NCBI RefSeq assembly: GCF_002300165.1
Contig: NZ_MLCE01000016.1
Location: 1 to 64,000, forward strand
Source: Streptomyces sp. Tue6028
Lineage (GTDB): Bacteria > Actinomycetota > Actinomycetes > Streptomycetales > Streptomycetaceae
DNA length: 64,000 nucleotides
Direction of reading: 5' to 3'
Shown here: positions 34,176 to 41,993 of the stretch, in pieces
How the letters are laid out: every line of letters starts with the position of its first letter
How positions within the stretch are numbered: the first letter of the stretch is position 1
Translations under genes and position numbers: made by a program
Notes under the pieces: model-generated
What the model saw: the letters and a program-made list of their open reading frames with translations, nothing else
Told to the model about the DNA's origin: nothing
Database searches by the model: none

Positions 34176-37100
34176 ATGCAGATCCGGCTGACCGTCGTAG
34201 ACCCGCTGGGCCCGCCCTCGGAGCCACGGGGGCGAACCGCGGCCTGCGATGTGCTGGTGACCGCGCCCGCCGGGACGGCGCTGGCAGCGGTCGCGTCGGG
34301 GCTGGCCTCGGCGGTCGGCGGGGACGCGGGCGGCGCCCCGGCCGAGCGGGGACGGGACCTCGGGGGCGGCCCGGTCGTGCTGTACGCGGGCGCGGAGCGG
34401 CTCGACGCGCAGCGCTGCACGCTCGGCGAGCCCCCACTGACGGACGGCGCGGTGCTGTCCCTGGGCGCGCCCGCGGAACCGGGCCCCGAGGTGGACGACG
34501 TCGCCCCCCAGCTCCATGTGGTCGCGGGCCCCGACGCGGGCGGCGTCCACCTGCTGCACGGCGGCCAGATCCACATCGGCCGCTCCGCCGACGCGGACGT
34601 CCCCCTGGACGACCCCGACGTCTCCCGGCTGCACTGCGCGGTCACCGTCACCCCCGAGGGCCGTGTCTCGGTCTCCGACCTCGGCTCGACGAACGGCACC
34701 TCGCTGGACGGCGGCCCCGTCGGCACCCGCCCCGTCCGCTTCACGCCGGGCTCGCTGCTGCGCGTCGGGGAGTCCGCCCTGCGGCTTGCGCCGCCCGGGG
34801 GACCCGGGGCCCTGCGGACGGCTCCGGACGGGGAGGGCCATGTGCGGGTGACGGCGGCCGAGGCCGACGCCGACGGGGTCACCGCCCCGCGGGCGGACCC
34901 GACCGCCGCCGTGCCGCCCACGCGCGTGGAGGGCACCCCGGACGGGCGCACCGGCGGCAGAAGCGCCCCCACCGACACCCCGCACACGCATCACGCGTAC
35001 GGAGCGGCCGAGTGGGGCTCCGCGGGCGGCGGGGTCCCGGGGGCCCAGGAGCACCGCCGCGGCGTCCCGGAACAGGGCGGGGCACCCGGCATCGAGAGCA
35101 GGCCCCGCGGCACCGGACCGGACGGTGCTCCGGCGTCCGCACCGCACACGGCGGGGGCACCGGGCCCGTCCGGAGCGGACGAGACCTCCGGCACCCGCAA
35201 GGGCACCCCGATGCGCGGCACGGACGTCCCTCTGGGCGTGCGCAGGCGGGGCGGCATCGGCGCGTGGGCCCGGCGGCTGGCCGGCGGCCGGCCCGGCCCG
35301 GCCGCGGCAGGACAGGACGTGTACGAGGAGGGGGAGGCCGCGGCGCGGGAACCGCTGCCCGCCGCACCCCGGTCCCCGGAGAGCTGGCCCGACCCCGCGA
35401 CCCTGCTGCTCACCGCGCTGGGGCCGGGGTCCCGGCTGTGGGAGCGCGGCCCCGGGCACCCGGAGGCGCTCACGGTGCGGCTGGGCACGGCGGACCGGAC
35501 GGCGCCGGACGGTTCGGGCCTGCTGCCCGTGGTGCCGGTGACCGCCGGTCTGCGGGAGGTCGGTTCGCTGGGCCTGGCCGGGCCGCGGGCACGACTGGCG
35601 GGTCTGGCCCGCGCGGTCCTCGCGCAGCTCGCCGCGCTGCACTCGCCGGACACCCTGGAGATCGTCCTGATCAGCACGGACCGCTCCCGCACGGCGCAGG
35701 AGCGCGCCGCCGAGTGGTCCTGGCTCGGCTGGCTCCCCCATCTGCGCCCGGCGCACGGCCAGGACTGCCGTCTCCTCCTCGCGTACGACCGCGAGCAGGC
35801 CACGGCCCGCACGGACGAGCTCCTGCGCCGCCTGGACGAGCAGCTCGCGGAGGCGGGCCGGGCACCGCGAGGCCGTCCGTACGCGGCCGGCGACGACACG
35901 GACGGCACCGCGGGCGCGGGCGTCCGACCCGCACCGGACGACCGTGCGGGCCGCCCGGCCACGGAGGACGGCGGCGTGCGCGGAGCGGCGCGGCGGCCCT
36001 CCTGGGCGCGGGACGACGACGCGGACGACGACCGCTTCGACGGGCCGTACACCGTGCTCGTGGTGGACGGCGACCCCGGCGGCGCGGACGTGCGGGAGGC
36101 CGTGGCGCGGCTGGTGCACGAGGGTGCGCGGGCCGGGATCCACGTGGTGTGCCTGGCCGAGACGGCCGCGGCATCGCCCGCGTCGCCGGTGACGGAGACG
36201 TACGAGGCGGCGTGCCAGGTGTCGCCCGCGTTCCGCGAGTGCGGCGCGGTCGCCCTGCTCAGCGGTGACGTGGCCACGGCGCTGCGCCTGCTGCGGGTCG
36301 CGCCGGGCGGTCCGGCCGGGCAGCGGCCGGACGGCACCCCGGATGCAACACGCGGCGAGGGCAGCGAGACCGGCCGGGGCGGACGCGGTGACGACGCGGC
36401 GCACCGCTCGCACGGGAGCGGCCGTGCGGCCGACGCCACGCACGCGGGCTCCGCGTACGGCGGTTCCGGGCTCGAAGGGACCGCGCACGGCGGATCCGAT
36501 CACGGCGTGCCCGGTGCCTACGGCGGCACGCGCGCGGACTCGTACCGGTCCGCGGACGACACCGGTCCGTTCCGGGGCGGCCGGGTCTCCCCCGGTGGCA
36601 CCGGACAGCTGCCGCGCGGCCCCGTGGGCCACGGCACGGTCGCCGCGGTCGACGCCGTGTCGGTCGCCTGGGCCGAGCGGTTCGCGCGGGCGCTCGCGCC
36701 CCTGCGCACGGACGGCACACAGGCCGACCGGCAGGCGCGGGTGTCGGCCCCGCTGCCGCAATCGGCTCGGCTGCTCGACGAGTTGGGGCTGGCGCGGGCC
36801 ACCCCCGCATCGCTGATGACACGTTGGGCGGACGCGGCGGACGACACCGGGGCGCTCGGCGGGCGGGCCCGCGCCGTCCTCGGCGCCGGCCCGCGCGGGC
36901 CGGTCGCCGTGGACCTCGCCGTCGAGGGACCGCACCTGCTGATCGAGGGCCCCGCGGGCAGCGGCCGTACGGAGCTGCTGCGCTCCGTCGTCGCGGCGCT
37001 CGCCGCCGCGGAGCGGCCCGACCGGCTCGGGATCGTGCTGATGGACGGCCGGGACGCCACGGGCGGCCACGGCGCGGGACACCCGGCCCAGGCCGGCGAA

Positions 37101-37955
37101 GGCCTCCAGGCGTGTACGGACCTCCCGCACGTCACGACCCACCTCACCGCCAACGACCCGGTGCGGATGCGGGAGTTCGCCCAGTCCCTCAGTGCCGAGC
37201 TGAAGCGGCGGGCCGAGCTGCTCGGACGGGTCGACTTCACGGAGTGGCACACCCGACGCCGGGTGCCGGGCCGCATCGTCGCCCAGCGCTCGGCCCCGTC
37301 GTCGCCCGCCGTCACCTCCGGTGGCGCGACGGGCGGCGCCCCGTCCGGTGCCGCGCCCGGGGCCGCCGATCTCGACACGCCGCCGAGCTCGACGCTACGG
37401 CTGCGGCCGGCCGCCGCGCGGGAGCGCACCGAGCCGGGACCGCCGCTGGCCCGGCTCGTCGTGGTGGTCGACGACCTGGACGCCCTGCTGGCCCCCGCAC
37501 TCGGGTCGCCGGGCCGTCCCGCGGCCGGTTCGGTCATACGGGCCCTGGAGGCGGTCGCCCGTGAGGGCGAGCGGCTCGGCGTGCACCTCGTGGCGGCGTC
37601 CGGCACCAACAGCCGTACGGAGGCGTCGGAGTTGGCCCGTTCCGCCGCGTTGCGCATCACCCTCGACACGGCGTCGCCGGGGCCAGAGGAGCCGGCACCC
37701 GGCCGGGGCAGCCTGCACCGCCCGGACGGAAGGGAGACACCGTTCCAGGGCGGCCGGGTCACCGGGCGCATCCCCCGGACGGCCACCCTACGTCCCACGG
37801 TCGTCCCCCTGGAGTGGCAGCGCATGGGCGACCCTCCGGCCCGTCGCCCCGTCCGCGAACTCGGCAACGGTCCGACGGACCTGGCCCTGCTCGCCAGCGC
37901 GCTGGAGCGTGCGGCGCGCTCGGTCTCCGCGGCCGAGGTGCCGTCGCTGCTCTAG
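34176..37955 (+). CDS. FHA-domain plus FtsK/SpoIIIE-type ATPase
   Basis: The product is 1259 aa. ATG 34176 (MQIRLTVVD) has GGAAGGGA upstream; the longer open frame does not. An N-terminal ~100-residue domain precedes an FHA domain (about 115-200) with GRS, SRLHC and DLGSTNGTSLDG, all needed for phosphothreonine binding. A long Gly/Pro/Arg linker follows (to ~400). The rest is FtsK/SpoIIIE-like: a degenerate nucleotide domain at about 460-720, a disordered insert, then an ATPase with Walker A GPAGSGRTE (about 925-933) and Walker B LVVVVDDLDALL (about 1093-1104). EccC-type motors of type VII secretion share the FtsK domains, but no N-terminal membrane helices are seen here. It is divergent from pkaA, suggesting kinase-dependent control. 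Confidence 0.88.
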   Translation: MQIRLTVVDPLGPPSEPRGRTAACDVLVTAPAGTALAAVASGLASAVGGDAGGAPAERGRDLGGGPVVLYAGAERLDAQRCTLGEPPLTDGAVLSLGAPAEPGPEVDDVAPQLHVVAGPDAGGVHLLHGGQIHIGRSADADVPLDDPDVSRLHCAVTVTPEGRVSVSDLGSTNGTSLDGGPVGTRPVRFTPGSLLRVGESALRLAPPGGPGALRTAPDGEGHVRVTAAEADADGVTAPRADPTAAVPPTRVEGTPDGRTGGRSAPTDTPHTHHAYGAAEWGSAGGGVPGAQEHRRGVPEQGGAPGIESRPRGTGPDGAPASAPHTAGAPGPSGADETSGTRKGTPMRGTDVPLGVRRRGGIGAWARRLAGGRPGPAAAGQDVYEEGEAAAREPLPAAPRSPESWPDPATLLLTALGPGSRLWERGPGHPEALTVRLGTADRTAPDGSGLLPVVPVTAGLREVGSLGLAGPRARLAGLARAVLAQLAALHSPDTLEIVLISTDRSRTAQERAAEWSWLGWLPHLRPAHGQDCRLLLAYDREQATARTDELLRRLDEQLAEAGRAPRGRPYAAGDDTDGTAGAGVRPAPDDRAGRPATEDGGVRGAARRPSWARDDDADDDRFDGPYTVLVVDGDPGGADVREAVARLVHEGARAGIHVVCLAETAAASPASPVTETYEAACQVSPAFRECGAVALLSGDVATALRLLRVAPGGPAGQRPDGTPDATRGEGSETGRGGRGDDAAHRSHGSGRAADATHAGSAYGGSGLEGTAHGGSDHGVPGAYGGTRADSYRSADDTGPFRGGRVSPGGTGQLPRGPVGHGTVAAVDAVSVAWAERFARALAPLRTDGTQADRQARVSAPLPQSARLLDELGLARATPASLMTRWADAADDTGALGGRARAVLGAGPRGPVAVDLAVEGPHLLIEGPAGSGRTELLRSVVAALAAAERPDRLGIVLMDGRDATGGHGAGHPAQAGEGLQACTDLPHVTTHLTANDPVRMREFAQSLSAELKRRAELLGRVDFTEWHTRRRVPGRIVAQRSAPSSPAVTSGGATGGAPSGAAPGAADLDTPPSSTLRLRPAAARERTEPGPPLARLVVVVDDLDALLAPALGSPGRPAAGSVIRALEAVAREGERLGVHLVAASGTNSRTEASELARSAALRITLDTASPGPEEPAPGRGSLHRPDGRETPFQGGRVTGRIPRTATLRPTVVPLEWQRMGDPPARRPVRELGNGPTDLALLASALERAARSVSAAEVPSLL

Positions 37956-38224
37956 TCACCGGTGCGTCCGGGCACGGGATGGGGGGTGAGCGCCACGGCT
38001 CTCGCCCCGCCCTCCGGTGCCCGGGCATTCCGCTTGCCGACCACCGCCCGTCCGAGGGGCGCGTCCGCGCGCACCCGCCGTACGGGTGGGAGCACGTCAC
38101 GACCCAATCACGATCGCTCTCTTGACAGCGCAGGCGCCCTTGCAGCTTTCAAGCCACCGGGCGTAGACCAGATCGCACGGGACAGCGCTCAGACGTTCGA
38201 CGAGGCTCGAAGAACGGGGCAGTG
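37956..38224. other. Intergenic region before the second sugar ABC operon
   Basis: This 269-bp gap contains an A/T-richer patch at 38100-38160 with the candidate operator at 38139-38153 and the start of the operon mRNA. No gene or clear terminator for the FHA-ATPase gene is seen. Confidence 0.5.
38139..38153. promoter_or_regulatory. Candidate operator for the second sugar ABC operon
   Basis: CTTGCAGCTTTCAAG is an imperfect dyad with CTTG...CAAG ends. CTTG also occurs at 38121. CTTGCAG-type elements recur, as I recall, in MalR/LacI-controlled alpha-glucoside operons of Streptomyces. No LacI gene lies next to this operon. Confidence 0.45.
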
Positions 38225-39586
38225 ATGCGCAGCAATCTTCGTACACCCAGGGCCGCTCAGGCCGCCGCGGCCGCCGTCGTCGCGGGCACTCTCATCCTCA
38301 CCGCGTGCGGCGGCGGCGACAAGGACAAGGACAGCGGCGGGAAGGAGAGCGGCGGCAGCGGCTCCGTCTCCCTTCCCAAGCTCGACGGGGCCAGCCTGGA
38401 GGTCGCCGCCGTGTGGACCGGCTCCGAGCAGGCCAACTTCAAGAAGGTGCTGGCGGAGTTCGAGAAGCGCACGGGCGCCAAGGTCACCTTCGTACCCGCG
38501 CAGGACCCGATCATCAACTTCCTCGGTTCGAAGATCGCGGGTGGTGCACCGCCGGACGTCGCGCTGCTCCCCCAGGTCGGTGCCATCAAGCAGGCCGTCG
38601 ACAAGAAGTGGGCCAAGCCCGTCGGCAGCGAGGCCCAGGCCCAGCTCGCGAAGAACTACTCGCAGGGCTGGCAGGACCTCGGCAAGGTCGACGGCAAGCA
38701 GTACGGCGTCTACTACAAGGCGGCCAACAAGTCCCTGATCTGGTACAACAACAAGGTCTTCGAGAACGCGGGGGCCTCCGAGCCGAAGACGTGGAAGGAC
38801 TTCCTCGCCACGGCCCGGACCGTGTACGACTCCGGCGTCACCCCCGTCTCCGTCGGCGGCGCCGACGGCTGGACCCTCACCGACTGGTTCGAGAACGTCT
38901 ATCTCTCGCAGGCCGGACCGGAGAAGTACGACCAGCTCGCCCAGCACAAGATCAAGTGGACGGACCCGTCCGTGAAGGACGCGCTGACCACGCTGGCCGA
39001 ACTGTGGGGCAACAAGGACTACATCGCGGGCGGCCCGGACGGCGCGCTCCAGACCGAGTTCCCGGCCTCGGTGACGCAGACCTTCACCGGCGGCGACCAG
39101 CCGAAGGCGGGCATGGTCTTCGAGGGCGACTTCGCGCAGGTCAACATCGCGGAGACCAAGGCGAAGGTGGGCACGGACGCCAAGGTGTTCCCGTTCCCGG
39201 CGGTCGGCGACAAGGCGCCCGTCGTCAGTGGCGGTGACGCGGCCGTCATCCTCAAGGACTCCAAGGCCGCGCAGGCACTGGCCACCTTCCTGGCCTCCCC
39301 GGACGCGGCGACCGTCCAGGCGAAGCTCGGCGGCTACCTCTCCCCCAACAAGGGCGTCGCGCCGTCCGCGTACCCGAACGCGGTGCAGCAGAAGATGGCC
39401 AAGGCCCTGATCGCCGCCGGGGACGACTTCCGCTTCGACATGTCCGACCAGGCCCCGCAGGCCTTCGGCGGCACACCCGGCAAGGGCGAGTGGAAGGCCC
39501 TGCAGGACTTCCTGAAGAACCCGAAGAACGTGGCGGGGACGCAGGCGAAACTGGAGGCGGACGCGACCGCGGCGTACAAGGGCTGA
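38225..39586 (+). CDS. ABC sugar-binding lipoprotein (alpha-glucoside type)
   Basis: The product is 453 aa from ATG 38225; GGGG lies 5 bases before it. The signal peptide ends in the lipobox LILTACGGG, then a Lys/Asp/Gly linker. The mature protein is a family-1 solute-binding protein: LEVAAVWTGSEQANFKKVL, GAPPDVALLPQ, YYKAANKSLIWYNNKVF and GMVFEGDF. The wording around VWTGSEQ and YYKAANKSLIWYN recalls AglE-type alpha-glucoside-binding proteins. It is first in an operon with two permeases, and the next start follows 7 bp after its stop. Substrate assignment is inference. Confidence 0.9.
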   Translation: MRSNLRTPRAAQAAAAAVVAGTLILTACGGGDKDKDSGGKESGGSGSVSLPKLDGASLEVAAVWTGSEQANFKKVLAEFEKRTGAKVTFVPAQDPIINFLGSKIAGGAPPDVALLPQVGAIKQAVDKKWAKPVGSEAQAQLAKNYSQGWQDLGKVDGKQYGVYYKAANKSLIWYNNKVFENAGASEPKTWKDFLATARTVYDSGVTPVSVGGADGWTLTDWFENVYLSQAGPEKYDQLAQHKIKWTDPSVKDALTTLAELWGNKDYIAGGPDGALQTEFPASVTQTFTGGDQPKAGMVFEGDFAQVNIAETKAKVGTDAKVFPFPAVGDKAPVVSGGDAAVILKDSKAAQALATFLASPDAATVQAKLGGYLSPNKGVAPSAYPNAVQQKMAKALIAAGDDFRFDMSDQAPQAFGGTPGKGEWKALQDFLKNPKNVAGTQAKLEADATAAYKG

Positions 39587-39593
39587 TCCGGCG

Positions 39594-40937
39594 ATGACGT
39601 CGGCTACGACGGGAGGGGCCTCCGGGGCCCCTCCCGCGGCACCGCGGCACAAGAGCGTGACCGGCACGCGCAGAACGGTGGTGGCGCTCTTCCTGCTGCC
39701 CGCGCTGGTGCTGCTCGGCGCGCTCGTGGTCTACCCGATCGGGTACTCGGTGGTCCGCAGCTTCTACGACCAGTCCGGTGACGGCTTCGCCGGGATCGAC
39801 AACTACAAGTCCCTGTTCACCGACGACGGCATCCGCGCCGCGCTGAAGAACAACATCATCTGGGTGGTGTTCGCCCCGACGGTCGCGACCGCGCTCGGTC
39901 TGATCTTCGCGGTGCTCACCGAACGGGTGCGCTGGGGCACGGCGTTCAAGCTGGTCGTCTTCATGCCGATGGCGATCTCCATGCTCGCCGCGGGCATCAT
40001 CTTCCGGCTGGTCTACGACCAGGACCCGGAGAAGGGCGTCGCGAACGCGGTGTGGGTGGGTGTGCACGACACCTTCGCCGAGTCGTCGGCCTTCCCGAAG
40101 GCCCATCCGGGACGGCAGTCGCCGCTCCGGCCCGACCAGGGCGGGTTCATCACCAGGCAGGCCGTCCGGGCCGGGCAGCCGGTCGCCCTCCCGCTCGTCG
40201 GCGTCGCCCCCGACCAGATGCCCGGCAACGCGCAGAAGGCCGCGCAGGCGAGTTCCGAGCCCGGCAAGGTCACCGGCACGGCCTGGCAGGACTTCACCCG
40301 CGGCAAGGGCGTGGGCAGGCTCGGCCAGGTCGACGCGAGCGAACTCGGCTACCCGGGCATGAAGATCGAAGCCGTCAAGGACGGCAAGGTCGTGGACTCG
40401 GCGAAGGTCCGTGACGACGGCACCTTCACCCTCTCGGACAAGGCCGACGGCGCGCTGCTCCGCCTCCCTGCGGACAACTTCCGCGAACCGTACAACGGGC
40501 TGGACTGGCTCGGCCCGTCGCTCGTCACTCCGGCCATCATCGGCTCGTACGTGTGGATGTGGGCGGGCTTCGCGATGGTGCTGATCGCGGCGGGGCTCGC
40601 GGGTGTGCCGCGTGAGCTCCTGGAGGCGGCGCGGGTGGACGGCGCGAACGAGTGGCAGGTGTTCCGCAGGGTCACCGTGCCGCTCCTCGCACCCGTGCTC
40701 GCGGTGGTCACCGTGACGTTGATGATCAATGTGCTGAAGGTCTTCGACCTGGTCTTCATCATCGCGCCGGGCTCGTCGCAGGACGACGCCAACGTGCTGG
40801 CCCTGGAGCTGTACCGCAAGGGCTTCTCCGAGGACCAACCGGGCGTCGCGAGCGCCATCGCGGTGTTCCTGCTGCTGCTCGTGATCCCGGTGATGCTGTT
40901 CAACGTCAGGCGGCTCAGGCGGGAGGTGCGGCGATGA
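39594..40937 (+). CDS. ABC sugar permease with large external insertion
   Basis: The product is 447 aa, about 130 residues longer than usual MalF-type permeases (compare 322 aa at 15125). The first three membrane segments (to about residue 140) are normal. A hydrophilic insert of about 150 residues follows (from VHDTFAESSAFPK to YNGLDWLG), before the remaining helices. The insert contains a short beta-sandwich-like stretch: VTGTAWQDFTRG, GYPGMKIEAVKDGKVVDS, VRDDGTFTLSDKADG, similar in style to carboxypeptidase-regulatory or SpaA-like folds. By topology it lies outside, where MalF of E. coli also has an extra (unrelated) P2 domain that helps the binding protein dock. The EAA loop EAARVDGANEWQVFRRVTVP is intact. 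Confidence 0.9.
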   Translation: MTSATTGGASGAPPAAPRHKSVTGTRRTVVALFLLPALVLLGALVVYPIGYSVVRSFYDQSGDGFAGIDNYKSLFTDDGIRAALKNNIIWVVFAPTVATALGLIFAVLTERVRWGTAFKLVVFMPMAISMLAAGIIFRLVYDQDPEKGVANAVWVGVHDTFAESSAFPKAHPGRQSPLRPDQGGFITRQAVRAGQPVALPLVGVAPDQMPGNAQKAAQASSEPGKVTGTAWQDFTRGKGVGRLGQVDASELGYPGMKIEAVKDGKVVDSAKVRDDGTFTLSDKADGALLRLPADNFREPYNGLDWLGPSLVTPAIIGSYVWMWAGFAMVLIAAGLAGVPRELLEAARVDGANEWQVFRRVTVPLLAPVLAVVTVTLMINVLKVFDLVFIIAPGSSQDDANVLALELYRKGFSEDQPGVASAIAVFLLLLVIPVMLFNVRRLRREVRR

Positions 40938-41842
40938 CGGCGCACACCGGAAGTCTCACGAAGACGGCTCCCGCCGCGGAGTCCGGTGCGAAGAGGTCGC
41001 TGGGCGCCCGGCTCGCCGAGGGCGTGAGCGGCGGACTGCTGCGGGTGTTCCTGATCGTGGTCGGCCTGTTCTGGCTGGTGCCGACGATCGGGCTGCTGCT
41101 GTCCTCGCTGCGCGATCCGCAGGACATGAGCGCGAGCGGCTGGTGGAAGGTCTTCACCGAGCCGTCGCAGCTCACCGTGGACAGCTACCAGAAGCTCCTG
41201 GAGAACGGCGACATCACCGACTCGCTGGTGAACACGGTGCTGATCACGGTGCCGGCGACCCTTCTCGTCGTGGTGATCGGCGCGCTCGCGGGCTACGCCT
41301 TCGCCTGGATGGAGTTCCCGGGCCGCGACTGGTGGTTCCTCGGCGTGGTCGGCCTGCTGGTGGTGCCCGTGCAGGTGGCGCTGATCCCGATCGCCGAACT
41401 CTTCGGCAAGATCGGCATCTTCGGGTCCGTGATCGGGGTGGTCCTGTTCCATGTGGGCTTCGGTCTGCCCTTCGCGGTGTTCCTGCTGCGGAACTTCTTC
41501 GCGGAGATCCCGCGGGAGCTCCTGGAGGCGGCCCGGCTGGACGGTGCGGGTGAACTGCGCCTGTTCGTGCGGGTCGTGATGCCCCTCGGCGGTCCGGCGA
41601 TCGCCTCGCTGGGGATCTTCCAGTTCCTGTGGGTGTGGAACGACATGCTGGTCGCGCTGGTGTTCTCCGACTCGGGCAGCCAGCCGATCACGGTCGCGCT
41701 GCAGACCCAGGTACGCCAGTTCGGCAACAACATCGACGTCCTGGCCCCCGGCGCGTTCATCTCGATGGTCGTCCCGCTGGCCGTGTTCTTCGCGTTCCAG
41801 CGTCAGTTCGTGTCCGGCGTGATGGCGGGTGCCGTCAAGTAG
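40934..41842 (+). CDS. ABC sugar permease, MalG type
   Basis: The product is 302 aa, with its start overlapping the preceding stop by ATGA. It has six hydrophobic segments, the EAA loop EAARLDGAGELRLFVRVVMP, and the C-terminus VSGVMAGAVK typical of MalG-like permeases. No ATPase follows; a hairpin ends the operon. The importer must borrow an ATPase such as MsiK. Confidence 0.93.
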   Translation: MTAHTGSLTKTAPAAESGAKRSLGARLAEGVSGGLLRVFLIVVGLFWLVPTIGLLLSSLRDPQDMSASGWWKVFTEPSQLTVDSYQKLLENGDITDSLVNTVLITVPATLLVVVIGALAGYAFAWMEFPGRDWWFLGVVGLLVVPVQVALIPIAELFGKIGIFGSVIGVVLFHVGFGLPFAVFLLRNFFAEIPRELLEAARLDGAGELRLFVRVVMPLGGPAIASLGIFQFLWVWNDMLVALVFSDSGSQPITVALQTQVRQFGNNIDVLAPGAFISMVVPLAVFFAFQRQFVSGVMAGAVK

Positions 41843-41861
41843 GACACCGGAAAGCGCAGTT

Positions 41862-41892
41862 GAGGGGCGGGCCGGACACCGGCCCGCCCCTC
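41862..41892 (+). terminator. Terminator of the second sugar ABC operon
   Basis: A perfect 14-bp stem GAGGGGCGGGCCGG and complement with a 3-nt loop lies 20 bp past the last stop. Confidence 0.85.
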
Positions 41893-41993
41893 GGCGTTCA
41901 CCCGGCATCCCCCGGATGCCACATCTGGCGTAACCAAGTCACCCCTTCGGCCGTTCCCGGGCAGGTATGCCCGCGCCGACCCATGGATGTCCC

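Noticed and set aside
34176..37955. Calling the FHA-ATPase a complete EccC of a local ESX locus
   Set aside because: No N-terminal membrane helices and no eccB/D/E or mycosin genes in the window; only the FtsK-like domains and FHA are supported.
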